The notes under the pieces are model-generated. The model was not told the origin of the DNA, did not search any database, and was given only the letters and a program-made list of their open reading frames with translations. A stretch of 64,000 nt of DNA, taken from Stereum hirsutum FP-91666 SS1. Its lineage: Eukaryota > Basidiomycota > Agaricomycetes > Russulales > Stereaceae. A program made the position numbers and the translations under genes. Each line of letters starts with the position of its first letter. The first letter of the stretch is position 1. The DNA lies in NCBI RefSeq assembly GCF_000264905.1, contig NW_006763148.1, positions 1,147,575 to 1,211,574 of the forward strand. The letters are read 5' to 3'. Positions 13,074 to 24,194 of this stretch are shown one piece after another.

Positions 13074-13545
13074 AGCAGTAGAGAAAGTATTTAAACTAAG
13101 CAGAGAGACACGAAGGACTGGAAGACACAGAGCGATGCGGCGACTTCAGAGTTCCGGCCTTACGATGAACGCTCAGAGGCTGCAGTTATTGCGGCAAATA
13201 TTGGTCCGGGAGTATCTGATCTATAGTACGAAGGGTATCCCGCACTCGGTACAAGCGGGTGAGTCGCAGAAAAAGCACGTAATAGGCTCGTTGATTCGAG
13301 GGGGTGTGGCGACATTTAGTGTTGTGGCACAAGATGAAGTTCAAGAACAACCTGCAAAGATATTGAAATTCCGAAAACGAACCTCACGTGTACGTGGTCG
13401 ATGACGTGGCGGGCGTCGCGTCAACAACGGCACGTCGAGTGTTTCGTAGAGCAGCCGCTGCTCTCAAAAGCCTTGTACACGTTCATTCCGCGTCCTACCA
13501 GTTCTCTACGTTGCCCAACCAAGATTGACTGTAACTTCTCTGAAG

Positions 13546-14274
13546 ATGTGGTTGACAGACATGCAAAGTGTGTGGCAAAACTTGCATGTTATACATGAAA
13601 AGCTAACACTGCGATTCTTACCTCTCTCGTAGAGATTGGCGTGGCCTTGACTTCGTTCGGTGGCCTATTCATGCTCCTTGGAGTAGTGTTGTTTTTCGAC
13701 GGTGCGCTCCTTGCGCTCGGAAACGTGCGTCTTGTCATAATCTCGATATATGGCCCAAGTGCTCATCTTGGCTGTGGACTTGTTATACCTCCAACAAATG
13801 CAGATCCTCTTCTTGGGTGGACTCTTCCTTATCATCGGGCCACAGAAAACCTTTTACTTCTTTGCACGAAAGAACAAGCTGCGCGGAACGGTGTGTTTTC
13901 TTGGCGGTATCATATTGGTATTTATCAAATGGCCATTTGTCGGCTTCATCCTCGAGACATTTGGGTTCCTCAACCTCTTCGGGTGCGTCTCTTTCCATCA
14001 TTTCATCTCTCCAATATTGATATAACATTCGTTGCCCCGTATTGTGCTATGCGTGTACTTCTGTCTGCAGAGACTTCTTCCCTGTCATTCTGACCTTCCT
14101 ACGACAACTGCCATTCATCGGAAACCTACTCAATATGCCATATATTCGAACAGTGAGTCCTTTGTTCTAATTCCTTCGTGTGGAAGGTCAGGATGAACAA
14201 GAAAGGCTTTACTCCGCTTGTTTTGGTGATAGGTCGTAGATCGGCTAGCAGGCTCTCGAACTTCAATTGTATGA
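13546..14274 (+). CDS. GOT1: Vesicle transport protein GOT1
   Basis: Got1 is a small four-helix membrane protein of ER-to-Golgi vesicles. Five exons fit exactly: 13546-13567, 13633-13724, 13804-13982, 14071-14152 and 14233-14274, giving 138 aa, the usual family length. The 22-nt first exon encodes MWLTDMQ plus one base of the next Lys codon, and the protein continues KIGVALTSFGGLFMLLGVVL. Conserved blocks follow: LIIGPQKTFYFFARKNKLRG, ETFGFLNLFGDFFPVILTFL and RQLPFIGNLLNMPYIR. The last exon ends VVDRLAGSRTSIV. All four predicted membrane segments are intact, so the gene looks functional although its surroundings are gene-poor and repetitive. The tiny first and last exons are supported by both splice signals and family sequence. 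Confidence 0.95.
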
Positions 14275-15711
14275 TCCTCATGCGGAGTGGACCTAGAGAA
14301 TATATATGCACGCTGCAGAAAGTCTTCCGGCTTTGCCAGATGGCAAGATTCGAATTCTTCTTCTTACCTGCTCGTGGAAGCAGTCTAAATCGCGCGCAAT
14401 TGCGTTTTCGGTTCAGCTGACGCAATGTATTCGCATTGCCGGTAACGAAGCCTAGCTGCTTGCGTCTACACGGGTAAGAACTGTCAACTAGAAAGGTTGG
14501 GACATTTTCTATGTAATCCGCCACATTAGTCAGACCTGACATGGTACCAGTCTGCTGCACCATAATTTCGTCCTGTCACATATTGAAGAACTAGCCTTTC
14601 GCACTTTCTGGAGACATCTGCCTTCATCGCTTTTTATCCCGATGAGGGAGGTTGGCACTTAAATCGGACCGCGGAGCAAGTGTTTTACAATCGTTAGGCT
14701 TCGTCTTTTGGGCTTCACTCATTCGAACTAGAGATGCGGTCCATTCAGGTCCCGCCCAAAGATGCACAGTCTCGATAGCCTTCATGCACCAACTGTATAC
14801 TCTCCCACATTTACAACTCTGACTGGCGCTGGCGATGTTAGGATGGATTCTGGTCAGGATAGCGCTTGAACATGAAAAGAAGAGATGAGGGATGCTCGCA
14901 TCGTGCATAAAGAAGAAGGCTAAGGCTGCGATGACGACGGTCACTGCAAGAGTCCGAAATATTAGTTTTGGATGGCTGAGTGGGAGTTCAACGAAAGCAA
15001 CACTGACGAAGTCCTTCCAAGCAGAACTGGATGAAGGTATTGTTAGCCGTTACCTTGCGCTCTGTGTTGTATCGTATGAATCACTCACGATCCATTGTCA
15101 TCCATGCAGGCCCCCAATACTGAAGAAACCAAGAACCCCATCAGGACACCTCGCAAAACGCAACAGTCCGCTCAACAGATCCGGGGGAAATGGCGATTTT
15201 GCCGTGCGGGGCGGGCTCACGCGGACCTGCTCACGGCATTCAGATCGATTTTGTCTTGTTGAACGTCAGCCTTGTGAACCCCGTCGATCGACAAGGTTAC
15301 GTAATCTTCTCACACCCCTAGGTTTTTCCTCCTTTGCTCGACCGTCTAATTCTTGAATCCTGTCTTCGTTTTCGCTTCGCGCAAAGGAACAGGTTACACA
15401 TTTCTTACATTTTCTCATTTCACATACTAATAAATTACTTAGAATCAGTCCCTCGGAAAAGCACTCTGCCCGAAGTCTTTACAGCGAAAACGACGTATCT
15501 GGCTTGTTCTACATAACTTCCGTGGAGACAACCTCTGGTGAGCCTACGCCCCTCACACATGTAAGGATCTACTTATTAGCCAGCTTCACTGCACGCTTAA
15601 AACTAAGTTTGCCTGCGTGGAAGTTCTCGAACTGTATAGACAAGTCACAGTAAGTCCCGAGCCTTCAAACTGGCTATCACAGACAATTATTGAGTTATAT
15701 CTTGAATAGGA
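14275..15711. other. Intergenic between GOT1 and F-box gene
   Basis: About 1.4 kb. It contains the first copy of a diverged repeat (14535-14880, listed separately). The remainder, 14881-15711, shows short open frames without splice support or family motifs. The last few hundred bases presumably include the F-box gene promoter. Confidence 0.45.
14535..14880 (+). repeat. Dispersed repeat, copy 1
   Basis: This segment is recognisably similar along its length to 16853-17195 in the same orientation. Shared stretches include CTGACAT, ACTAGCCT, GAGCAAGTGTTTTA, CTTCACTCATTC, GATAGCCTTCAT, CTCTCCCACATTTACA and GGCGATGTTAGG. Identity is perhaps 70-75% by eye, with an insertion of roughly 18 nt near its start. 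On the minus strand both copies encode the peptide ASQSCKCGR, but in broken frames. The origin is unknown. Confidence 0.75.
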
Positions 15712-16761
15712 ATGATGGGCACTGCATTGCCGAATGAGCTCCTCCGCGAGATCTTCATTCTCACCAGCGCGTTGCGAATTGAGGATGAAACCTTCACAGA
15801 CACCCATCCCTTATCACACAGCTCTCATCTAGACCGTTCTACTGCACTTGCGGTCCTCTCTACTTGCAAGCACTGGCGTCGTGTCGCACAGCCGCTTGTG
15901 TATGAGACTGTCATTCTACGGTCAAAGCCACAGACCCGATCCTTCTTGTACACCCTCACCAACGATCCATCGTGCAGGCAGTTCGTTCGGCGGCTTCGAC
16001 TGGAGCGCGCGTTTTCGCCGAGCATGGCCAAGATATTACCTCTTCTAACACACCTTCGAGAAATCTACATATCACTCGCCACCACCTCAAAAGACAATGT
16101 CACGGGCCTATGTGAAGGCCTAGAAAGTATCGATCCTGTGCGGTGCATCGTATATGATCCGCCTGATAGAATGCTGGCGAACAAGGCTCTTGAACAACTT
16201 TTTGACAGGCTGTGTCGACGTATCCCGTTGTGGAGTAATCTTGTGAGCATTTCAGTACTCCCTATCCGTGTATCTAATTAATCATGTTCTTCGTTCGATT
16301 CCTAGAAATACTTTCGCTTTCCCTACGATTATTTCGAAATGTCATATATGTGGATGGGCGTAGGCGGGAGGCTTCGAGGTCAAAGGGCGCTTCGTCTTGC
16401 CTCCGTACTTCGTCAGGCCAGGCACCTGGAGGTTCTGTGCCTTCCTCGCGCTTATCACATCACAGGCCTTGTGTCTTTCATAGTCGATGCTTTGGAGACA
16501 AGTAACGTCAAAGCCATATATTCCGAACTCCCCTACAATGCCGATTTCTATGGCGCTCAGTTCAAAGAAGCCGTGGCATCCAACGTCTTGCTTCAGAACC
16601 TATTTTATTTTCCACTTCCGGGTCCTTGGGTTAACCGTCCGTACGGTGTAGTCGACGATGCACATTCCATGTGAGCTTGTTCCTTGTCGTATCGATCCCT
16701 TCCAGTTATATCTTACTACACAATGCACAGAAACAATCGGCTCGCCTTCTATCTGCAGTGA
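15712..16761 (+). CDS. F-box-like protein
   Basis: Three exons (15712-16242, 16306-16670 and 16731-16761) join in frame to give 308 aa. The N-terminus carries an F-box pattern: LPNELLREIFIL, then ALAVLSTCKHWRRVAQPLVY about 35 residues later, as in many agaricomycete F-box proteins that link substrates to an SCF ubiquitin ligase. The rest has leucine-rich segments (LEVLCLPRAYHITGLVSFIV) but no clear LRR register. The final exon of 31 nt rests on the donor AT|GTGAGC and acceptor CACAG; without it the frame would stop at 16674. F-box genes of this kind are numerous in mushrooms. It lies between two copies of a dispersed repeat. Confidence 0.72.
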
Positions 16762-18113
16762 CAGTTGTTATAGAGGCAGGACTCCCATTGAGTATCTAAA
16801 CGTATATAACGATACTGAGCACTCGAGACTATTTTCACTATGCTTCCACAAGCCTGACATAGCACCAGTCGGCCCTGTCACATATCAGAGAACTAGCCTC
16901 TGGCACCTTCTAGAGACGTTCGCCTCCATCGCTCTGATCCCGAGATTGGGGCTTAACTCGGACCATAGAGCAAGTGTTTTATAATCGGTAGGTTCCGCCC
17001 TTATGCTTCACTCATTCAAATCATAGATGTAGTCCATTCAAGTCCCACACAAAAATGCACTGCTCCGATAGCCTTCATTCACCAATATACCCATCATCTG
17101 CTCTCTCCCACATTTACAGCTCTGGCTGGCTCTGGCGATGTTAGGGAAATAGAACACGTCAGGTTCGGACTCCGATAGCGCTTGATAATGGAAACATGGA
17201 TCTGACTTACTGATACCCTGTACGGCACTTCTACATACTGACGGTCGTCTCCCTGCATATCGTGCACTGAAGCGCACTGGGGCTCGTGACGGCATCGAGT
17301 AAGAGAGTCCACCTCGGATTATTGTTCTGGATAGGAGGACACCAGACCCCGGGCGCGAAGTTCTCCTTTGCGAAGTCGCACCGGTAATTCTCGTAAAGAC
17401 ATGCCTGTTAACACCCTTCAGGCTGCATCGTTTGTAGTATACGGATTGGGTAAAACACATATCTTATGTAGGCAATGGTTAGTTCACGATAATTCCTACC
17501 GAACCATAGAGTTACTGACCTCAGGCTGGTGATGGTACTGTAGTAGAGGTTAGATGGTGGGTTGCGTACGGAAGGGTTGGAATATGAGCCTAATTTCTCC
17601 CGGTTCGCCCTACGACCGTCGATCTCGTCGTGTTTCTAAAGTATTAGACTGAAGCAGCCTCAAGTCACCGGTGTATCGAGTGAGCGCCTCAAAATTGTAG
17701 TCTGAGACTTCCCCAATCTTGACTGGCGGGTGAACGCGCGCAAAGTACCCTTTTCTTTCTGTGAAAAACTGGCTGCTTGCTGGCTGCTATCCCCACGGGG
17801 CTGACAACCCTTTCGAAAACATATGTAAGTCTTCTTGATTAAATAGATGGATTGAACATAGGATGGAACACCTGCAATCGTACTACACGGTATGGCTGTT
17901 AAGTTTAAGGTGAAGTCGGTAACTACGCTTGAATCGGGAGGTGGCGCCAACGACAATCCTGTTGATCCATTCTTTTAGCGCCACACAGTCAAACTGCATC
18001 TTCTTCGATCATACTGTAACGATGATAAGACGAGATATACAACAGTGAGCACACACGAGTCTCCTTCCTTCCTTCATAACGGCAAATAAATATCTTCTTC
18101 CAGCCCAAAGAAT
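16762..18113. other. Intergenic between F-box gene and palC
   Basis: About 1.35 kb. It holds repeat copy 2 at 16853-17195. From 17200 to 18113 I see only short frames, no recognisable coding sequence and no RNA gene. Confidence 0.45.
16853..17195 (+). repeat. Dispersed repeat, copy 2
   Basis: This is the partner of 14535-14880 in direct orientation. It begins about 90 bp after the F-box stop codon. One + strand frame here is open for about 60 codons, while the same frame in copy 1 has a stop, so at least copy 1 is decayed. Confidence 0.75.
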
Positions 18114-19814
18114 TTAAAAATATGACCCTGCTCCGGCGTACGGTCGTTCAGGGGTACTCGCCGCCAACGAATCTCCATCCTCAGTACCTATCAGCTCCAA
18201 TTCTTCTGCCTGTTGGCGCACATATTCGACCGAGCCCGGGCCAAATGAAGGTGTAGGTTTCGTGTAGGGTTTGATCGCAACAGCGAGACGTCCCGTTGGT
18301 GTCGAAGATTGAAGAGCTGCTTGGGAAGGAACGGGCAGGTAGGATAGCTACATGTGGGGCCCAATAGTATGAGTAGCAATCCAAAAGCGCAGAAGATCGC
18401 GGCAAAGACCCACCGAATCGTTCAGCTTCTTATAATGCCTCAAAAAGAGCGCCACACTCTCCAACTCGCCCACCACACCTTCTTTTCTCTCCTTCTTCCC
18501 GTCCTTTCCTTCCTCTTTTCCGCCTCCTTTCGTGCCTCCATCCTTCAAGTCTTCCAGTTCCTTCTTCGCCCATGTCAGATATCCCACTGCCTCGCCACCC
18601 TTCGTGTCGATATGGTTCTCCCCCGCGTCCACACCAAGCCATTTGTGTGCCATCGCAGTATGCATGGCCACAACATCCGCTAGAAACTTAGTCAGGTCCT
18701 CTGAGACAACCATTTCGTCCTTTGTCTGACCAGCGGAACCATCACCGTTGGACTTTGACGAAAACATATGTTTTGGAGATTTGAGGCGAAATTTAGATGC
18801 GCCTGGTATCCGGGATAGGGAAAGAGATGAAGAGAGAAGAGAGGCTGATTCGAGGTGTAGTTTAGCTATGAGAGAAGGTGAGGGGTGGGATTTAGGTAGG
18901 GGTGGCCCAGGTGTGACTGTGCTGTCGAATGCGGACTTGGAGAGGAGTTTACGGATGGCAAGGGATTGAGCCTGAGCAAGACATAGCCTAAAGCACTTGG
19001 ATCGTCAGGGCTCCTATTACAGGGCGAATAGGGTGGAAGATTCGCTCACTTTGACAGGGCATGAATGACGGGCCTGCTCAGCTCGGGCGGTCTCTCAATC
19101 CCATCCAACCAAGTTGCACCTCTGTCCTTTTCCGCCTCTACCAGGACTGTCTCAGCCACAAAGGCAAAGACGCCACCTGCCTTGCTTAGTAGTGTGACCG
19201 CAAAGCCGAGCTTCTCGTCTTTTGCTTTCCTCTCTACATCTGAAATGCCCCTTTCGCGTTCATAAGATTGAAGCGCAGAGACAGATGAACGGGCGAGATT
19301 GGAGAGGGCGAAAGCGTAGGTCAGAAGTGTGAAGGTGAGTTCGACGGGCAGTGATGGAAGAGAGAGCCGGGGTGAAGAAGTGAATAGGTGTGATGAGAGG
19401 GTCGTGCGCCAGCTAAATACTTATATGCGGATTGTTAGCTACAATATCTGGTAGATGGTTCAGGTAGGATGGACGAACCTGGTTCTCGAAGTTGAACAAT
19501 ATCACCACTCCCTACACAAGCGATTACACCATACAGATGAGGGATATAGTCATCAAGTACCTTCATAAATCAGACTAAGCATATGCGGGCCACACGCCTA
19601 TTATATAGATTATACCGACCTTCACGACTCTTAGATGATCCTTCTCTCCGTCCGTCCTCTTGCTCTCTTTCAAAACGGACCGTAGATTAGCACGAACCTG
19701 GGTAGCTTCTGCAATTTGAGATGTATGGGTATTCGAGGCATCCGAAAACCAGTCTGCAAAAGAGAAAGATCCTGTTGTAGGAAGCTCAAAGGCGTAGATG
19801 GACGCACTCGTCAT
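18114..19814 (-). CDS. palC: pH-response regulator PalC (BRO1-domain protein)
   Basis: PalC is the fungal BRO1-domain protein that links the plasma-membrane Pal complex to ESCRT-III (Vps32) in alkaline pH sensing. Five exons give 484 aa: 19814-19620, 19560-19479, 19419-19050, 18987-18414 and 18347-18114. The N-terminus (YAFELPTTGSFSFADWF, then SQIAEATQVRANLRSVLK) and the block FSWRTTLSSHLF are typical. So are AVGYLTWAKKELEDLK, ALFLRHYKKLNDSLSYLPVP and the C-terminal TGRLAVAIKPY, FGPGSVEYVRQQAEELEL and GSYF. The third exon must start at TATTTAGC, after ATAAG, to keep the conserved VFSW. A downstream TAG would break the frame, so the acceptor choice is firm. Lys/Gly/Glu-rich sequence interrupts the BRO1 domain near residue 380. 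It is divergent from the gene at 20205. Confidence 0.92.
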
Positions 19815-20204
19815 GGTGGCGGACAGAGAAGTCTTGGTTTAGCATTGGTGCCACCCATATTGGTTAAGATCGGCGTTACGTAAGTATAGAGGCTGCTTTC
19901 AGGTCTCCGTTTTTCACCGTCCTCTGTCTGAAACCATCACCTTACTTGCTTCAGAGCTATCATCACTCACCCAAGAAACCACCTGGAAATCGTTTCCGAA
20001 CCCTCAATCAACTAAGCCTCTCGACACACCTGATCTCAGTCGACTGGGGCCGACTACAAAGCCCCTTACAATTCCAGGTCAGTTGGATCTCCGTCACGTT
20101 TTGCAGCCGAGACTGACATATCTTAGACCGTCACATCTCATCCTTCCAATACTCCTGCATTTTCCAAGACCGTAAACACTTATTTGGAAGCTTCAAGTCA
20201 TTTT
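19815..20204. promoter_or_regulatory. Divergent promoter region, palC / coiled-coil protein
   Basis: 390 bp between two divergent start codons. It presumably carries both core promoters. A search by eye for the PacC site GCCARG found no convincing copy, so direct pH control is not indicated here. Confidence 0.5.
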
Positions 20205-23200
20205 ATGCTCGTTCAGCCTAACTCCGGCACGTCTTCCACCGGCAGCACTGCGAACACTGCCGTCGTACCGCCGCCCGTTTCTTTCGAAACATTCTCCTTT
20301 CAGAAGATTGGGAAGGAACCAGCTCTCCTTGGACGTTTCTCTGCCCCAGAGTCTGATACGGAGTACCGCAGTCCATCTCCCGAACCGACCACAACAGAGC
20401 CTGAGCCTCAGTTGCCTACCCGTCCGCGTACTCGCCTTAGTCTCTTTCAGCGGCTTGGTGACTCTGGTGCTCAATCAGACGATAGAATTCACCACGGCTC
20501 TCTTGCTTCTCCCAAGGCCGCGAACAGCACCGCGCTTGAACCTACGAGCAATCACAGTTCTCTCACCTTGCCTCACGCAACTTCACTTTCCACGGCCGCT
20601 ATGGTCTTTAACTCATCCGCATCGCTCCACACCCCTCTTCCGAGTGCTCAAAACACATTTCACACTCGTATCACCACTACACCCCGCAATTCTACGGACA
20701 TGAACGTCGACGCACCCATAACCAGACCGTCGCACTCCATCGACCAAGCTATGGCCACAGTTAGAAGCCCCATTGGCAATCCCAATGGGCCTGACACTCA
20801 TCACGATACGAACGTCTCAGCCTCTCGTCCCGCTTCCGTCAGACCAGGGGACTCCGCGGGCAGCTCTTCCGCTACAAATCCTTCCCAAGATTACAAGCAG
20901 CCGCAGGGGATCCAGCAGGACTCGCGTGAGGCTTTATCACATCCTGAGGAAGATACCTTCGATCGCCTCTTCGAGCGCCTCTCTCATAAACGCACAGATG
21001 TTCCTCACCATCGCGCCTCCTTCGCCTCTACCAGCACTGAGCTCACGAACTCTGCATCCTCCACTCTAACATCATTCTCTGACGTCGGTCAGCGCCTGTC
21101 CCAGCTCCTTCAGTTTGCATACCAGACGAAGGAGCAAGCAGGAAAGTCCATCAAGGAGATGGAACAGACTCAGAAAATGTCCGAAGAGCTGATCGATGTG
21201 GCGGAGAAGGCTATGACGGACTTCGTCAAGGCGAAGGAACAAGCTACGAGCGGAAAGGAGATGGCAAAAAGGATGGTTGGGTTTGTTGAGGATATGCTGA
21301 GCTGGGAATCGTCTGCTGAAGACGAGCAGCAGAGGCTCGTTCAAGCTATACGGCCTCAGATAGCTGCATGGCAGACTGAGGAGTCAGAGAGAAAGAAGCG
21401 AGAAGCGGAGCGCAAGATGGCCGAGTTGAAGTTCGAGATGGAGCGAAGAGCAGCGGAGGAACGACGACGACGTGACGAAGAAGAGGCCACGCGGATCGCA
21501 ACTGAGAAGCGTCTCGACGATGAACGGCGTGTTCTAGAGGTCAAGGCTCGACTTGCGAAGGAGCAAGAGGCCGTACGCAAGGAGGCTGAGGAGAAAGAGA
21601 CGAGGCGCAAGAAAGACGAAGAAGAACGCCAGGACCGCGAACGTATGGAAGCCGCTGCCAAGCTGCGCGAACAGATATCAAAAGACAAGGCCAAGGAACT
21701 CACGAGACAACGCGACGCAGCCATTGCCAACAGAAATGGTGAGAACCGACCTCCCGCGTCTCAAGATACGTCGCCTACTCCTCAGCAGGAGCGTGCAACT
21801 GCTTCGAGAATAGTGTCGGGCGGAGTTCTCCTTTCAGCCAATCCGGTGGTACCTGTGCAGCAGACGTCATCTTCGTCAAAAGCAGCCTTACCGTCCTCTA
21901 CTAATCCTCATCCCAACTCGCGCCCAACTCTGGATAGTTCTTCCCATGTGCGAATGGAGACATCGAAGAGCACGTCGTCCAATGGATTTGTTCCCGCGAA
22001 GACTGACGCTGGACGCGAGGTCAATACCGAGAAGCCGTTCGCTTCAACCACCTTGGCATCCGAACGACTGGTTTCACAGACAGGCCCCGAAAGAACATCC
22101 TCGTCTGACCAAAATTTCAAACCAATCTCTGCATCTGCGGCTCAGATTTCAATAGAATCGCGCAGAGTTCAGAATGATTCGCCTAGCACTCGTGACGTCA
22201 ACTCTACGAAGCGCGGTAGTACTCTCGGACCATCACCCAACTCTCATTCCGCCCCTGTTCGTTCAGCTGATGCTGACAACGTAATCGTCAAAACCGAACC
22301 TCTAACGGAGCCTACTCTACCACTGACACCAACAACCCAGACCCCGTCAGATCCACGAAAGAGACACACCCCAGCTCTCAAGGTGCAGACCCATACCGCT
22401 GTAACACCACTACCGACATCTCTTCCTGCCAAACCTATACCACTCCGCGACAACGGACGCTCTCTGCCCGCCTCGCGCTCCCCTAGTTCATCGCGCAGGA
22501 CTATCGCCCGCGGATCCCAATCGCAAAGTCCAGCCGAACGCAAACATCAGGATTCGACCTTTTTCAGATCAGAGCGAAGCCCTGACGGACGACAGTCTCA
22601 TAAAGATGCCAGTGGTTCGTCTTCAGCTCAGGTGTCTCCCACCACGTCAGTTGGAGATGGCGGGTGGTCGAACGTGCATAGAGGACCATCATCCTTACAG
22701 CTCTCGGAACGCGGAGTAGCAGTTTCGAGCCCTCATAGGCCTCCCTCCCCACTCTATAGCGATAGTAATCGCGGTCATAGAGCGTTAGCGACGACCTCTG
22801 AAGACACCAGGGCTCGACGGGGCGACCATTACTCACCTGAGCGGAGACAACTCTCACCTTTACCGTCGGGGAAGCAACGCGGCGATCACTGGGAACCTGA
22901 CTTAGGACATGAATCACCCTCTACGCTATCCCGTAAAAGACGACGTGCCGGTGACGATGTACCCTCTGAACGCGCGTACAAGAGGATCACATCCGATCAA
23001 GTCGTTCCTTCGGATTACGGGCATTATTCTTCACCGCCCAGAGCACCTCCGCTACCGGCAAGCCATATTCGACGAGGCGGAGACTCTTATCGTCCTGGTA
23101 GGGACGGATCTCTCAGTCCGCCGCCGAGTAGGCATGTGGATATCAACCGGAACTATACCGATGAACGGCTATCCTCTGGTAACAGCTTCGGGGGAAATCT

Positions 23201-23756
23201 GCCATCGTCTAAAAGCGCAAACGACAGCGTCTACCAAGACGATTATCTTGCTAGAAACGTGTCGGGATTCGATCGGCTCCAACAACAAGAATATTGGGAC
23301 CAGGCTCCGCAGGAGTACCAGCAGTACTCCGAATACAACTTTGGTAACGGGGACGACCGTGGGGCCGGTGGGGCCTACGACGAACAAGTTGAAGTTGAAC
23401 ATCGTGGACACTCACCTCTGCCACAAGCACACTCGCCGCCACGACCACTATCCCTACCTCCTGCACGTGATGGGTCCTCATTATTGAACAGGATGGAGAC
23501 TCTGCAGCAAACCAACTTCCAAACTCCACGAAAAGCGAAGCACGCTCCTGGACAACCTCGTACTCGAAAGGGAGCTCAAGCGCAGGTGACTCAACATCAA
23601 TACAACACGAATGGCCAGAACCTTGGGAGTGGTCGTGGTGGCAAGGGCAAGCGTCAACAGAGACAACAAACGACGGGAAATCCAGGTCAATCGACAAGCC
23701 TTATTGATCGGATGAAGTCGAATCTGCAGTCACGCATCTCCGAGTCGAAGAGCTGA
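20205..23756 (+). CDS. Large Ser/Pro-rich protein with central coiled coil, unknown function
   Basis: A single exon encodes 1183 aa. The first ATG, 20205, starts MLVQPNSGTSS. Residues ~1-290 are disordered. Residues ~290-520 form a long charged coiled coil, first with heptad character (KEQAGKSIKEMEQTQKMSEE) and then as a highly Glu/Arg/Lys-rich single helix. Residues ~520-1183 are disordered and rich in Ser, Pro, Arg and Gln. Short related motifs recur: LLGRF near residue 42, SLFQRLG at 79-85, SLLNRME near 1090 and SLIDRMKSNLQSRI near the C-terminus. No enzyme domain or membrane segment is present. I do not recognise the protein; the architecture suggests a scaffold or nuclear RNA/chromatin-associated factor, but that is a guess. 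The absence of introns over 3.5 kb is unusual for this window. Confidence 0.85.
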   Translation: MLVQPNSGTSSTGSTANTAVVPPPVSFETFSFQKIGKEPALLGRFSAPESDTEYRSPSPEPTTTEPEPQLPTRPRTRLSLFQRLGDSGAQSDDRIHHGSLASPKAANSTALEPTSNHSSLTLPHATSLSTAAMVFNSSASLHTPLPSAQNTFHTRITTTPRNSTDMNVDAPITRPSHSIDQAMATVRSPIGNPNGPDTHHDTNVSASRPASVRPGDSAGSSSATNPSQDYKQPQGIQQDSREALSHPEEDTFDRLFERLSHKRTDVPHHRASFASTSTELTNSASSTLTSFSDVGQRLSQLLQFAYQTKEQAGKSIKEMEQTQKMSEELIDVAEKAMTDFVKAKEQATSGKEMAKRMVGFVEDMLSWESSAEDEQQRLVQAIRPQIAAWQTEESERKKREAERKMAELKFEMERRAAEERRRRDEEEATRIATEKRLDDERRVLEVKARLAKEQEAVRKEAEEKETRRKKDEEERQDRERMEAAAKLREQISKDKAKELTRQRDAAIANRNGENRPPASQDTSPTPQQERATASRIVSGGVLLSANPVVPVQQTSSSSKAALPSSTNPHPNSRPTLDSSSHVRMETSKSTSSNGFVPAKTDAGREVNTEKPFASTTLASERLVSQTGPERTSSSDQNFKPISASAAQISIESRRVQNDSPSTRDVNSTKRGSTLGPSPNSHSAPVRSADADNVIVKTEPLTEPTLPLTPTTQTPSDPRKRHTPALKVQTHTAVTPLPTSLPAKPIPLRDNGRSLPASRSPSSSRRTIARGSQSQSPAERKHQDSTFFRSERSPDGRQSHKDASGSSSAQVSPTTSVGDGGWSNVHRGPSSLQLSERGVAVSSPHRPPSPLYSDSNRGHRALATTSEDTRARRGDHYSPERRQLSPLPSGKQRGDHWEPDLGHESPSTLSRKRRRAGDDVPSERAYKRITSDQVVPSDYGHYSSPPRAPPLPASHIRRGGDSYRPGRDGSLSPPPSRHVDINRNYTDERLSSGNSFGGNLPSSKSANDSVYQDDYLARNVSGFDRLQQQEYWDQAPQEYQQYSEYNFGNGDDRGAGGAYDEQVEVEHRGHSPLPQAHSPPRPLSLPPARDGSSLLNRMETLQQTNFQTPRKAKHAPGQPRTRKGAQAQVTQHQYNTNGQNLGSGRGGKGKRQQRQQTTGNPGQSTSLIDRMKSNLQSRISESKS

Positions 23757-24194
23757 TGGTTGTTGGGTTTGATTCGTGGGGCGTGTGTTGACATGTGCGC
23801 TACGCGAACATGGTCGCTCTTTTCTTCCTCTCCGGGTTTCTTTCTTTCTTTCCTGCTTGCTGCTTTGGCGGCCTTTAATAGCTTGTCGTCGAACTTTCGG
23901 GTCTTGCCTGTCAATAGTCTGTCTCTTATTCTTTACCTTTGCCTAATAGTATTGTCTGCGCTGTAGAGAATTCATCTTTCTGTGCGAATGACCCCCACCA
24001 CCCATCGCAACTGAGACGTTCATGTATACTTCTTACACTGACAAGAACAATATAGCCGTATAGTTGAGATAGTACATTCTCGTCCAAGCGCAAGAATTAT
24101 CAAGTTTGACCTTCTCCGCAACCCTGCCTTCAAAGGGCTGATGCTACATTTTGTATAACTTGGTGAGCCCACCCCGCCTCACCAGTTCGAAGCT
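23757..24194. other. Convergent intergenic region
   Basis: 438 bp between the stop of the coiled-coil gene and the stop of the glutathione transferase gene. It is expected to hold the two 3' UTRs. Nothing else is visible. Confidence 0.5.

Larger units (their letters stand above)
9099..13545. other. Gene-poor stretch between the Ser/Pro-rich gene and GOT1
   Basis: About 4.4 kb shows no gene I can support. The first ~700 bp is pyrimidine-rich and includes a (TTTG)n run near 9386-9407. From ~9850 to 13500 the longest open frames are 120-160 codons, lack family motifs and do not chain through splice sites. Two inverted repeats, at 10990-11030 and 13035-13073, are listed separately. The stretch may be decayed mobile or gene-derived DNA. 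I see no terminal repeats or transposase motifs. Confidence 0.5.
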
